64,000 bases of DNA from JAKRSE01 sp943369295 (lineage in GTDB: Bacteria > Armatimonadota > Fimbriimonadia > Fimbriimonadales > Fimbriimonadaceae), in NCBI GenBank assembly GCA_943369295.1, contig CALRMU020000003.1, positions 248,001 to 312,000 of the forward strand, given 5' to 3'. The translations under genes and the position numbers were made by a program. Positions 1 to 8,560 of the stretch are shown piece by piece (the stretch's first letter is position 1; each line of letters begins with the position of its first letter). The notes below the pieces were generated by a model that saw nothing but the letters and a program-made list of their open reading frames with translations, did not search any database and was not told where the DNA came from.

Positions 1-2
1 TG

Positions 3-809
3 GCGGCCCTGAAAAGGCTGGATGGTCCGAAGATGAGCCTTTGCCCTGGCGAAGGTTTGGATCATGGATTGGTCTGGACCGGGGCATCTCCTGAACTAGT
101 GACAGTGCCATGGCTGCAGGCTGAAGGAAAAGTCTGGAATCAAATTCTTCCTAAAGGTGAACGGGAAAGGCCGCTTGAACAATGGATCGAAGATGCTCTA
201 GAGCTTCTTTCGGCCACGGAAAGCACGAAACGCCGTGAAGACGAAGGGGTTGTGGCGATCAAGGCCGCATGGCCTTGGGGGCAGGGCAGATTGCCGTCAG
301 CCCCCAATCTGCCTCTGCGTCGAGGCTTTGTCACTCGGCACCTTACATCATCCATTCGCGTTTCAGGCTTGGCCAGACTGTTTGGTGAAAGAGTGCTGCC
401 GGGACCAGAAAGAGGTCGGAGCCTGGGGGTGGATTTCAGCCGTGTGCTTAATCAAATCAGCCTTTCCGAGCCTTTGGTGACGGTCTATTCTGGACTGACG
501 GAGATGAGAGTTCACAACCGTCTGGATGCGATGGAGAAGTTTCTTGACCAGTTTGAGACCCAGTTTCTGACTCCACTTTTCGACGCCTACCCAGAGGGCC
601 TGCGGCTGACTCTGTTAGCTTCGGTTGATCCTTTGGGACAGAAGCCAGCCCTCAAATGGCAGGGAATCGGCCTTAACTTTGACTCACGCAGAGTGACCGA
701 AGGCCGTCTGCCTTTTGATGAGAGAGTTGTCGAAGATACGGCCGGTCAGTCATATCCTCTCCACGAGGCTGTTTCTCGTGGTTTGATGGGCGGATCAACT
801 CAAAATTGA
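3..809 (+). CDS. ApgM-like phosphomutase-family protein, 3' part (5' end outside window)
   Basis: The reading frame is open to the left edge of the window, so only the C-terminal part is seen. The first internal ATG is at 33. From that ATG, residues 80-85 (WPWGQG), followed by a proline-rich stretch and a hydrophobic helix, match the C-terminal half of the archaeal-type cofactor-independent phosphoglycerate mutase (ApgM) family, part of the alkaline phosphatase superfamily. In that family the metal ligands lie in a DEAGH-like motif and a later PDH/H-rich motif. Here the corresponding regions (about residues 148-162 and 197-212) read SGLTEMRVHN and ASVDPLGQKP, so the Asp/His ligands appear to be missing. 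I infer an inactive or re-purposed homologue. It is followed after 18 bp by the exported repeat protein and may be cotranscribed with it. Confidence 0.6.
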   Translation, partial: AALKRLDGPKMSLCPGEGLDHGLVWTGASPELVTVPWLQAEGKVWNQILPKGERERPLEQWIEDALELLSATESTKRREDEGVVAIKAAWPWGQGRLPSAPNLPLRRGFVTRHLTSSIRVSGLARLFGERVLPGPERGRSLGVDFSRVLNQISLSEPLVTVYSGLTEMRVHNRLDAMEKFLDQFETQFLTPLFDAYPEGLRLTLLASVDPLGQKPALKWQGIGLNFDSRRVTEGRLPFDERVVEDTAGQSYPLHEAVSRGLMGGSTQN

Positions 810-827
810 GCCATAACGGAAGTTGAG

Positions 828-3530
828 ATGAAGCAGTTTGCATCGTGCATTTTGGGAGCCTTTCTAGCGGCTCTGCCTTTTGCAGCCTCGGCCCAATTGT
901 CCGAGGCAGAGCAGCAGGGAATTGATGATGCTCTGCTTGTTTCGGGCCTGCGGCGGGCTGACTTTAGCTACAGCAGAATCCCCTTTGCCAAGCCAGTCAT
1001 GCTGCCCTTGGTTGAAACAGGCTTGATGAAGCCATTTGATGCGGCTGGCCAGCTTATGCCTCTGCATCAATCTGCCAAAGATGGGCCGGCAGCCACAATC
1101 AAGCGAGGTTTGTTTGAAGTGCTGGGGGTGGAGGCAAAGCCCTTGCCGCCAGTTACTCCGCCGGTATTCCTGGATGCTCCACCAATTCTGAGGGAGGCGG
1201 TCGTGAAGTTATCAGCAGCCCTTACACAATCTGATGCTGAAATTCGTGCCTCTCTCGTCGGCCTGACTCCGGCTGAGCAAAGAATTTTGATCGAAGGTCT
1301 GCCGCGGTTGGCTGTTCAGCAGCCTTCGGTTTCTTTCGAATTCGTCAAGAGCACAATGCCGACCGAGGCAGCTCTGCACGAACTTTTGGTCAAAGTAAAC
1401 GTCAACCGAATCTTGGCGGCAGGGCAGCTATTATCAGAAACTGTTCGCGCTGAAGTTGAGAATCTCAAGAAGTTCACGGGCGATGTTCCTGCCCCCATGC
1501 GAGTGAGGGTTGCCGACAAACTAGTTGAGATTCGTGGTCGAGGCAGCGACTTCATTTCGAGTTCGGATGCCCGACTCGTGATTGATCTTGGTGGTGATGA
1601 CACCTTCACAGGTCGAGTTGGAGCGGGCATCGGCTACTCTTCGGTGGTCATCGATCTGGGCGGAGATGACACGGCCAAGGCAAGAGATTTGACTCTCGGC
1701 GCTGGATTGCTGGGAGTCGGAATCGCTTGGTTCGAGGGCGGGGATGACAGGCTCGTGACGGGAAGCATGACCCTGGGCTCTGGCGTGGCTGGTCTCGGTG
1801 CCTTCATCAAGTCTGGAGGCAGTGACCGCTACGATTCAAAGACTCTCTCCCAAGGTTTCGGCTTCGCCGGAATGGGATTGATGATGGACCTTTCTGGTTC
1901 GGACATCTACGACGTCCAACTGTTTGGTCAAGGGGCGGCTCGATATCAGGGTTTCGGCTGGCTCGTTGATAAAGAGGGAAGGGACATCTACCGAGCAGGC
2001 GGGCTCTTTACTGCCGCACCTCTGGTTCCCACCGGCACTTATTCATTCTCCCAAGGCTTCGGCATGGGCTACAGGGAAGACTCGGGAGGGAGGCCAGGGG
2101 GAGTCGGACTGCTGACTGATTTTGCTGGTGAAGATTCATATTTGGCTGGGGTCTATAGCCAGGCAGCCTCCTACTGGCTCGCGGTGGGATCGATCTTCGA
2201 TGCGGCGGGGAACGACGTCTACAGTGCCCATTATTACAGCCAAGCCTCCGCCATGCACCTCTGCGGATCATATCTTTTTGATCTTGCTGGTGACGACTTC
2301 TATGCCGTAAAGGTCGGGGCGGCGCATGCTATCGGGCACGATTACGGCAACGCCTTTCTTCTTGATCGAGCGGGGGATGACAGCTATGCCTCGCGAGATT
2401 CCAACCCTGGAGTCGGCACGGCCAACGGTTCGGCAGTCTTCATCGATGGCGGAGGGATTGACCGCTACGGCGGGCCAAGCGGAGCCGCCAATCCTTCGAG
2501 AGGAGGGATTTCCCTTTCTGTTTTCGTTGATCTTGGGGGGAAGGATCTTTACCGCACAGGATTGGCTGACGGGGAAGCCACAGCCCGTCCCCTGATCGGA
2601 TCGGCTCTGGATGTTCCAGATCCAGTCACTGCTTCTGCTGCTCCTGGGGCAGCAGTTCAGGCTGGACCTACTCCTGGTTCTGTGCCAGTTGCACCTGATG
2701 CTGAACTCGTGAAAATTTATCAGAAAGCCATTCAGTGGGGTGTCGGATCGGCTCAGGCCGAGGTGACAGAGAATGTCAACAAGCTGGTTTCTATGGGGCT
2801 GCCTGCCTTCGACTGGATGCTGCGCACCCAGTTGGCAAATGCTCAAAGGCTGGAGCTGCGTGCCTTTGTCGCCGTCGCTTCGGCATTAGGAGACCCAGCA
2901 GGACAGGTGATGGTGAAGAAGGCTGAGGGGGCGACGACTACAGAACTCTCAAACCTTCTGCGTATTGCGGCGGACGCCCGAGTCGCCGCCTTTGCACCGG
3001 CATTGCCGAATCTTATCGGAAAGCCAGAAACAAGAAGTGCGGCGATCAATGTGGCGGCATCGCTGAAATCAAAGGAATCAGTGCCAGCCATCCTGGAGGC
3101 AGCAAAAGTGGGCGGCATGACCATGAGGGTCTCCATGACGGCGCTTAATGCAATTGGCGATGTCGGCGGACTGCCTTTGGCACTTGCTTTGGCTGCAGGG
3201 GATGATCCTCATGCTCGATATGCGGCACAGAACCTCTTGAAGCAGCACCCCGTCGCCAGTTTTGAGGCAGCCAAGGAGCTGATGGCTGAGGCCGAAGAGT
3301 TCCGGGCTAGAGTTGGAATTGAACTGGCGGGAGCCGTCGGCACGGCTGAGGCCCTTAACTTGATCGGCACCTTCCTTTCCGATCCAAGACCAGGCCTGAG
3401 AATCGCGGCCCTGACTCAGTTGGCTGGTCGGTGCCCTGAACCCTTTAGGGCAGCCATGAATGAGCTAAGGTCTGATCCGGTTGTTCCAGTTGCGGCGGTT
3501 GCTAAGCGATTGCTGCCCGCAAGCCCCTAG
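828..3530 (+). CDS. Large exported protein with GGDDxY-type repeats and C-terminal HEAT-like repeats
   Basis: This is a 900-residue protein of unknown function. Residues 1-22 form a clear signal peptide ending in ASA. Residues about 90-240 are helical. From about 245 to 600 there are roughly twelve repeats of 25-28 residues built on the pattern hydrophobic-D-x-G-G/S-D-D-x-Y/F followed by a Gly-rich turn (for example VIDLGGDDTF, LSGSDIYD, LAGDDFYA, VDLGGKDLYR). The Asp-rich turns recall calcium-binding beta-roll or beta-helix repeats, but this is inference. A Pro/Ala-rich linker (about 600-630) leads to alpha-helical HEAT-like repeats up to residue 900. The start at 828 has a GGAAG ribosome site shortly upstream. 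It follows the ApgM-like gene closely and converges with the Xer gene. Confidence 0.7.
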   Translation: MKQFASCILGAFLAALPFAASAQLSEAEQQGIDDALLVSGLRRADFSYSRIPFAKPVMLPLVETGLMKPFDAAGQLMPLHQSAKDGPAATIKRGLFEVLGVEAKPLPPVTPPVFLDAPPILREAVVKLSAALTQSDAEIRASLVGLTPAEQRILIEGLPRLAVQQPSVSFEFVKSTMPTEAALHELLVKVNVNRILAAGQLLSETVRAEVENLKKFTGDVPAPMRVRVADKLVEIRGRGSDFISSSDARLVIDLGGDDTFTGRVGAGIGYSSVVIDLGGDDTAKARDLTLGAGLLGVGIAWFEGGDDRLVTGSMTLGSGVAGLGAFIKSGGSDRYDSKTLSQGFGFAGMGLMMDLSGSDIYDVQLFGQGAARYQGFGWLVDKEGRDIYRAGGLFTAAPLVPTGTYSFSQGFGMGYREDSGGRPGGVGLLTDFAGEDSYLAGVYSQAASYWLAVGSIFDAAGNDVYSAHYYSQASAMHLCGSYLFDLAGDDFYAVKVGAAHAIGHDYGNAFLLDRAGDDSYASRDSNPGVGTANGSAVFIDGGGIDRYGGPSGAANPSRGGISLSVFVDLGGKDLYRTGLADGEATARPLIGSALDVPDPVTASAAPGAAVQAGPTPGSVPVAPDAELVKIYQKAIQWGVGSAQAEVTENVNKLVSMGLPAFDWMLRTQLANAQRLELRAFVAVASALGDPAGQVMVKKAEGATTTELSNLLRIAADARVAAFAPALPNLIGKPETRSAAINVAASLKSKESVPAILEAAKVGGMTMRVSMTALNAIGDVGGLPLALALAAGDDPHARYAAQNLLKQHPVASFEAAKELMAEAEEFRARVGIELAGAVGTAEALNLIGTFLSDPRPGLRIAALTQLAGRCPEPFRAAMNELRSDPVVPVAAVAKRLLPASP

Positions 3531-3537
3531 AACCAAA

Positions 3538-4440
3538 TCACCGGCGGGGATGGGCTGATTTGAATCTCCGCCGGACTTCGGTCATATCCAGCTGGGTGTA
3601 CACCTGAGTGGTTGTGATCGATTCGTGCCCAAGCAGCTCTTGGACGACTCTTAGGTCAGCGCCACCTTTCAGAAGGTGAACCGCATAGGTGTGGCGCAGA
3701 GTGTGGGGGGAAACATGACTCTCGATTCCTGCCGCCTTGACGTGGAGATCAAGCCTCGCAGCAGCTGTGGCTCGATGGAGTCTGCCTCCACGGGCACCGA
3801 GCAGGAGCTGAGCCACCGGCCGCTTGGTCAATAGAGCCCGACCGTCACGAAGCCAGACTTCAATCCATTCAATGGTCTGGCGTGGCAAAGGAAGCCGCCG
3901 GGTCTTGCCTCGTTTGCCTGTCACTCTAAGACTTGCCGAATCTAAGTCCAGCTCTTCGATTCTTAGTCCGCAGGCTTCACTGATTCTCAAACCAGCCCCA
4001 TAAATCAGTTCCATCAGGACCCTGTCTCTCAGACCAAGGGTAGTCTTGAGATCTGGAGCCTCAAGAAGGCGAGTGATTTCTTCGAGGCTCAACGCTTTTG
4101 GAAGAGCTTTCTTCTTTCTTGCTCCAATGGATTCCGGCAGGGGAAGATCTGGATGGCCCTTGCGCTTGAGCCACTTCAAGAACCCTCGAAGAGCAGACAC
4201 CCGCCTCATTCTGGTGGCGGCCGCCAGAGGAGGGCCCAGCCTTGCCTGAAGGTCGCTGAGGTTTTGGGGAGTCAGCCGACGCCAATCGGTAACCCCCAAC
4301 TCGTGCAGGGTCGCACGGGCCCAAGCTAGGTCGCCACGGTAAGCGTCTAGGGTGTGGGCGCTCGCGTCTCGGTGGAGGAAGAGCTCTTCGAGCCAGGCAT
4401 CACAGGCGTCTTCAAGCCCTCCTTCTTCTTCCAAATCCAT
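3538..4440 (-). CDS. Tyrosine recombinase, XerC/XerD family
   Basis: A 300-residue site-specific tyrosine recombinase of the Xer type, the usual length for chromosome-dimer resolution enzymes. The N-terminal SAM-like core-binding domain spans about residues 10-95 and the catalytic domain about 112-295. All catalytic residues are present: R152 (in GLRISE), K176, H246 and R249 (in HTLRH), H272 and nucleophile Y281. It likely acts with a partner Xer protein at dif, but I cannot tell XerC from XerD. The conserved N-terminal helix (AYRGDL) starts near residue 33, so the start at 4440 or very close to it is needed. That gives a 94-nt out-of-frame overlap with the end of the upstream glycosyltransferase gene, which suggests cotranscription and translational coupling. 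Confidence 0.88.
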   Translation of the reverse strand: MDLEEEGGLEDACDAWLEELFLHRDASAHTLDAYRGDLAWARATLHELGVTDWRRLTPQNLSDLQARLGPPLAAATRMRRVSALRGFLKWLKRKGHPDLPLPESIGARKKKALPKALSLEEITRLLEAPDLKTTLGLRDRVLMELIYGAGLRISEACGLRIEELDLDSASLRVTGKRGKTRRLPLPRQTIEWIEVWLRDGRALLTKRPVAQLLLGARGGRLHRATAAARLDLHVKAAGIESHVSPHTLRHTYAVHLLKGGADLRVVQELLGHESITTTQVYTQLDMTEVRRRFKSAHPRR

Positions 4441-6176
4441 ATCGTTGGCCGAATGTACATCATGTCGTGGACGGTTGGTGCTTCACCCCCGAAGATCATG
4501 GCGGGTTGAGCTTCGTAATTCTCAGCCATCAGGTCGGTGAATTCAATAAAGCGGCGTCCAAGCAGGGCGGGGATCTCTGCCTTCACATTGGCTGCCGCGA
4601 CCCTGGCCACGTCATTTCTCTCGAAGCTGGAAACAACAATGTAATCAGGGAAGTTTTCTGTGATCAGGCGGGTATCCCAATCGTATCTTTCAGCCGGGTT
4701 CTCTGGGACGTAGCGAACCACCTTCGGGTTCGCGAGGGCCATCCATTCAGACTTCCTTTCCCACCCAGCCATGATGTGGGTTGTGGCTTGGGGGAAGACA
4801 GGCGGTGTGTAGAACCAGGGATCAGAGACAAGGCCAATGCTCTGCTCATCCTTCACATTCTCCTTCAGCCAGGCAGCCGCTTGGTCGCGAGGATCGACTC
4901 CAGTCATCCAGGAGGTTTCCTGCATGCTCCGGGTCAATCCGCCACCGAAAACTCCTCCGAGTCCGACAAAGGCCAAAAAGCCAATGATCTTCATCTGCTG
5001 TTTGGGGTGGGTGTGAGCCTGACCAACAATCCAGCCTAAACCAACCGCCAGGCAGGGAAGAAGAGGGAAGACATAGCGTAGGAATTTGACCTCGGCTCGG
5101 CCGATAAGGACGTAGGTGACTAAAGCTACGATCAGCATCCCCGTCAGCCACGCGTGGCCCTTAAAGACGCCTCGACCAAGACCTGCCAGTCCACCGATCA
5201 CCAAGATCAGTCCAAAGGCTTCGTTCAGGTTCCCTAAATGATAGATGAAGCCGCTTGAGGTCGCCTCGAAGACGATTCCATGACCAGTAGCCGTGTGCTG
5301 AAACTCATAGATCACGTCCTTCATTACCCGGGCGGGTTCTAAGAGGATCGCGGGGACACCGAGCAGGAAGGTGGCAAGACAGGCAACCAGAGAAGCTGCT
5401 CCGGCATTGATCAGGATCGACTTTTCCGACTTCTCTGCCTTGGCAATGAACTGAGTTCCGATAATCCAAAGCGGAGCAAGGAGGAAAAGGACTCCCGAAT
5501 ACTTGCAGGCGGCACTGAGGCCCGCCATGATTCCTGACCAGATCGCGAAACGAACAAGCTCTTTGCCGCTTGGTCCTTCCTCTCCTGGCAAAGCAGTCAT
5601 TCTCACTGCCCAATAGAGGCCTAAACAGCCAAAGAAGACGGCAGGAATATCGACTGTAGCAAATCGGGAGTGGACAACCAGCCCAGGTGCAATGGCCAAG
5701 GCGGCCGCTGCCACAAAAGGACCGACGATGTGAGTCCGTTTGAAGAGGATGAGAAAAGCGAGAACAGCGACTCCGGCACCGCAGAGAGCGGAAAGAATTC
5801 TGCCCCCTAAAGTCATCAAAGCGGTGACCTTGATGGCGGCTTCTTCCGGTGGAGTTCCCTCAGCCGGTGCGCCTCCATAAGCCACTCCAGCCTTAGCAGC
5901 AAAGTGAGTGAGAGTGAGGTAAAAGGTGCCGTAGTTGTAAAAGTCTGGCGTGAAATCCCCTTTCAAGGGGTCCATGTTTTGCGAGTAGGCAATGTTGACC
6001 GGCTCATCGGGGTGGTAGCCCCCCATGTTGGTCGGGTTGGGCAGACCCCAACCAATGCCCGCTAGTCGGATAGCCAGAGCCAGGACAAAAACAAGGAGTC
6101 CCCAGGCAAACGCCTGTCGGTCAAGCCCTTGAACCCATCGGGTCAAGAAAGAAGGCTGGCCAGGGGACTCGCTCAC
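4347..6176 (-). CDS. GT39-like membrane glycosyltransferase (PMT_2 type)
   Basis: A 609-residue polytopic membrane protein resembling the dolichyl-phosphate-mannose protein mannosyltransferase / ArnT superfamily (GT-C fold). A first membrane segment at about residues 24-44 is followed by an extracytoplasmic loop with HPDE at 55-58. This acidic motif in the first loop is typical of the family and takes part in lipid-linked sugar transfer. About ten more hydrophobic helices follow up to residue 400, then a soluble C-terminal domain. The acceptor could be protein or lipid and cannot be read from sequence. It lies 5 bp after the exported 336-residue protein and overlaps xer by 94 nt, so it sits in the middle of a leftward operon. 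Confidence 0.8.
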   Translation of the reverse strand: MSESPGQPSFLTRWVQGLDRQAFAWGLLVFVLALAIRLAGIGWGLPNPTNMGGYHPDEPVNIAYSQNMDPLKGDFTPDFYNYGTFYLTLTHFAAKAGVAYGGAPAEGTPPEEAAIKVTALMTLGGRILSALCGAGVAVLAFLILFKRTHIVGPFVAAAALAIAPGLVVHSRFATVDIPAVFFGCLGLYWAVRMTALPGEEGPSGKELVRFAIWSGIMAGLSAACKYSGVLFLLAPLWIIGTQFIAKAEKSEKSILINAGAASLVACLATFLLGVPAILLEPARVMKDVIYEFQHTATGHGIVFEATSSGFIYHLGNLNEAFGLILVIGGLAGLGRGVFKGHAWLTGMLIVALVTYVLIGRAEVKFLRYVFPLLPCLAVGLGWIVGQAHTHPKQQMKIIGFLAFVGLGGVFGGGLTRSMQETSWMTGVDPRDQAAAWLKENVKDEQSIGLVSDPWFYTPPVFPQATTHIMAGWERKSEWMALANPKVVRYVPENPAERYDWDTRLITENFPDYIVVSSFERNDVARVAAANVKAEIPALLGRRFIEFTDLMAENYEAQPAMIFGGEAPTVHDMMYIRPTIWIWKKKEGLKTPVMPGSKSSSSTETRAPTP

Positions 6177-6181
6177 AGTTG

Positions 6182-7192
6182 CTACTTTACCAAGCGTAGA
6201 GTTGTTCTGCCCGTGAAACGCTCTTCAAGCACCGTTTCTGGGGCTCCTACCAGCTTAAGTGACCAGGACCCTTTCGATTCTGATCGTGCTGCCAGGGTGT
6301 GCCGGGTGATGAGATCAAGGTCGAATTCCACCTTCATGTCCATCTTGATGGGCAGGGCTTCGAGGCCAGTTTGTGCGGCACTTCCTGCCTGGGCGTTCAC
6401 CATCTTCGCCACGTCCGTATCCAGCTTGAGGGTTCCCGTGATTCTATGGACTTTTTTGCCTTCAGAATCGACAACTCCAGAATAGACGTAAGTCCAGTCC
6501 AGCCTCTGAACCTGCATCTGGTCTTTTTGACCCTTGATCGCCTGAGGCTGGTAGGTGGCTGTCTGCTTCCAGGTTGCTCCGACCTTGATGTCGTCGTCTG
6601 GCAGAGGCGGGTTGAGATCAATGGCAGTATCGAGTGTGCCGACGAAGAGGGAAACTCGCTTCAGATCTTCCACAAAGGGAATAGAAATCTGTCCGACCGA
6701 AGCATTGGCTAGGGCCGCAAAGGAATTCGATGAGTTAAGCAAAGCTGGCTTTGGTTTCTGCCTTGCCGGAGTAGTGGCTGGCTTGACATTCAGGTCTTTG
6801 CTGTTCGTCACGTGGTTGATCGGCGACATCGTGAGAAGCAGGTTGATGTCGGTCTTTTCCTTCATCACCTGGCGGTCTCTTTCTCCGGTCTCGCCCAAGA
6901 TGATTTCCATCGTTGGGCGTTTGTAAATCAGCTCGGCAAAACCATCGGTCTTCATGGTCTGCACAGTCAGGGTGGAATCGTAATTGATTTCCTGGTCGGA
7001 GGGCTGCATGTAGGGCATGCCGATCCTCTGGGTTTCCTGAACAATCAAACCCCTGACTTGGTACTTAAGCACCTCACCTTTCTTAAAGACCCTCAGCAGC
7101 GAGACAGGAGCCGCGGGGGCATCCGTCTTGGCTTGGGGCGCAGAAGCAGGGTTGAGTAGGATTGCGGCGGCAAGAGTTCCGACTAGGCTCAT
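6182..7192 (-). CDS. Exported protein of unknown function
   Basis: I do not recognise a family. The start is placed at 7192, where an ATG begins a short signal-like segment (MSLVGTLAAAILLNPASA) and gives 336 residues. A longer in-frame extension to 7315 would run through a strong hairpin and into the upstream gene and has no signal-peptide character. The mature part is rich in beta strand, with several Lys/Thr-rich segments and a Pro/Lys-rich linker near the middle. It resembles large beta-sandwich surface or periplasmic proteins in composition only. It lies downstream of an acyl-CoA dehydrogenase and 5 bp upstream of the GT39-like gene, so it may be exported together with, or be a substrate of, that membrane enzyme. 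That functional link is a guess. Confidence 0.6.
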   Translation of the reverse strand: MSLVGTLAAAILLNPASAPQAKTDAPAAPVSLLRVFKKGEVLKYQVRGLIVQETQRIGMPYMQPSDQEINYDSTLTVQTMKTDGFAELIYKRPTMEIILGETGERDRQVMKEKTDINLLLTMSPINHVTNSKDLNVKPATTPARQKPKPALLNSSNSFAALANASVGQISIPFVEDLKRVSLFVGTLDTAIDLNPPLPDDDIKVGATWKQTATYQPQAIKGQKDQMQVQRLDWTYVYSGVVDSEGKKVHRITGTLKLDTDVAKMVNAQAGSAAQTGLEALPIKMDMKVEFDLDLITRHTLAARSESKGSWSLKLVGAPETVLEERFTGRTTLRLVK

Positions 7193-7205
7193 ATGATCAA
7201 TAACG

Positions 7206-7237
7206 TTGGGCTTTCTGATGGCGTTCAGAAAGCCCAA
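7206..7237 (-). terminator. Perfect 13-bp hairpin after the acyl-CoA dehydrogenase gene
   Basis: Arms 7206-7218 and 7225-7237 are perfectly complementary (13 bp) around a 6-nt loop. It lies 19 bp beyond the stop of the leftward acyl-CoA dehydrogenase gene and 14 bp before the start of the next leftward gene. No clear U-tract follows on the minus strand, so it could be a partial terminator, an RNA-processing or stabilising stem, or a 5' UTR element of the downstream gene. Confidence 0.6.
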
Positions 7238-7256
7238 TCGATTCTCCTTACTATTA

Positions 7257-8414
7257 TTAACGAGTGACCTGCTTCGCAATAACCATTCTCTGGATTTCGC
7301 TGCAGCCTTCACCAATCTCGGTCAGTTTGGCATCTCGCCAAAGCTTTTCCACTCTGTAGCTCGGCACCATTCCGCGTCCACCATGAATCTGGATCGCCCG
7401 GTTGGTAACGCGGTTGGCGACTTCGCTGGCGTAGAGCTTGGCGATAGAGCTTTCTTTCACGACGTTTTGACCCTGGTCCATGAGGAAGGCTCCCTTGGCC
7501 AAGAGCAGACGAGCGGCTTCGATCTCGACTTCAGAATCAGCCAGCATGTTCTGTACAGACTGCATGTCGCAGAGTCTGCGGTTGAACTGCTCGCGGTTCT
7601 TCGAGTAATCGAGGGCCAATCCGTGAGCCTTCTCCGCGATTCCGAGCGCCATGGCGGCGATGCCTAACCGTCCTCGATAGAGGAGTCCGATAGCTTCCTC
7701 GAATCGGCAGGGAGTGTGCCAGGCATCGGCATCGTGAAGCTTGAAGTGAGAGGTCCAAGAGGCCTTAACGCCGACGGTAGGAATTCTTCCGACCATCTCA
7801 AAGCCAGGCTGATCCTTTTCCATCAGAAAGGCGGAGAGGTCCTTTTCACCTGTTCGAGCAATAAGGATGAAGAGCTGTGCCCATCCACCGTTGGTGATGA
7901 ACATCTTCTCACCATTGGCCTTGTACCAGCCTGGACGATCCGGGTTGAGAGTGGCTGTCGTCTGTACTCGTCGGGCATCAGAGCCAGCTTCGGGTTCGGT
8001 CAGGGCCCAAGCCAAGCGAATCTCGCCAGAAACCGTCTTGTGAAGGTACTTGTCCTTCTGTTCTTGGGTGCCGTAGGTGATGATGTGACCCTGGGCGAGG
8101 GCATTGATGGCGGCAACGTTCATGCCCAAAGCGGCATCAGCCGCACTTAGCATGCGGCAGGCTTCGCAGTAGGCGGCAGTCGAGATATCGTGGCCACCGT
8201 ATTCTTTGGGGACGGTCATTCCCAAAAGACCAGCGGATCCAAGACCCTTCCAGATTGATTCAGGAAAGTCGCCCTTCTGATCCCATTCGATGCTGTAGGG
8301 TTCAACTTCGGCATCAATGAAGGCGGCCGCCTTCTCAAGGAAGGAAAGGTCGCTGGAGGAAAGCTGCGCGCCAAAAGGAGAGCTCGACGGCGTTGTCAAA
8401 GCAGAGAGGCTCAT
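7257..8414 (-). CDS. Acyl-CoA dehydrogenase (short/medium-chain type)
   Basis: A 385-residue flavoenzyme that oxidises acyl-CoA thioesters at the alpha-beta position, passing electrons to electron-transfer flavoprotein. The three family domains are present: N-terminal helical, beta-barrel with the motif WALTEPEAGSDA near residues 135-147, and a C-terminal helical bundle. The catalytic base is E369 in EIGEGCSEIQ, the standard position for short/medium/branched-chain enzymes. Substrate chain length cannot be read from sequence. The length is normal. It is the first gene of a leftward cluster and is divergent from the B12-binding regulator at 8561, with 146 bp between starts. It could therefore be a target of that regulator. 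It is one of three acyl-CoA dehydrogenases in the window. Confidence 0.9.
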   Translation of the reverse strand: MSLSALTTPSSSPFGAQLSSSDLSFLEKAAAFIDAEVEPYSIEWDQKGDFPESIWKGLGSAGLLGMTVPKEYGGHDISTAAYCEACRMLSAADAALGMNVAAINALAQGHIITYGTQEQKDKYLHKTVSGEIRLAWALTEPEAGSDARRVQTTATLNPDRPGWYKANGEKMFITNGGWAQLFILIARTGEKDLSAFLMEKDQPGFEMVGRIPTVGVKASWTSHFKLHDADAWHTPCRFEEAIGLLYRGRLGIAAMALGIAEKAHGLALDYSKNREQFNRRLCDMQSVQNMLADSEVEIEAARLLLAKGAFLMDQGQNVVKESSIAKLYASEVANRVTNRAIQIHGGRGMVPSYRVEKLWRDAKLTEIGEGCSEIQRMVIAKQVTR

Positions 8415-8560
8415 TAATTGACATTCTACTTCCCAGCCTTGGCTGCCCGATGTCAGCAGAACTTTCAGTCTAGGCCCAGTTTTTTCAACAGATTGAGCGT
8501 TATATGCCTTAATTTAGGTGTCTTTTTGCTGATGCAACTGGGCCAGACGGAGGCGCGACA

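Noticed and set aside
8418..8423. TTGACA as a -35 box for the B12 sensor gene
   Set aside because: No -10-like sequence lies at 16-19 bp downstream.
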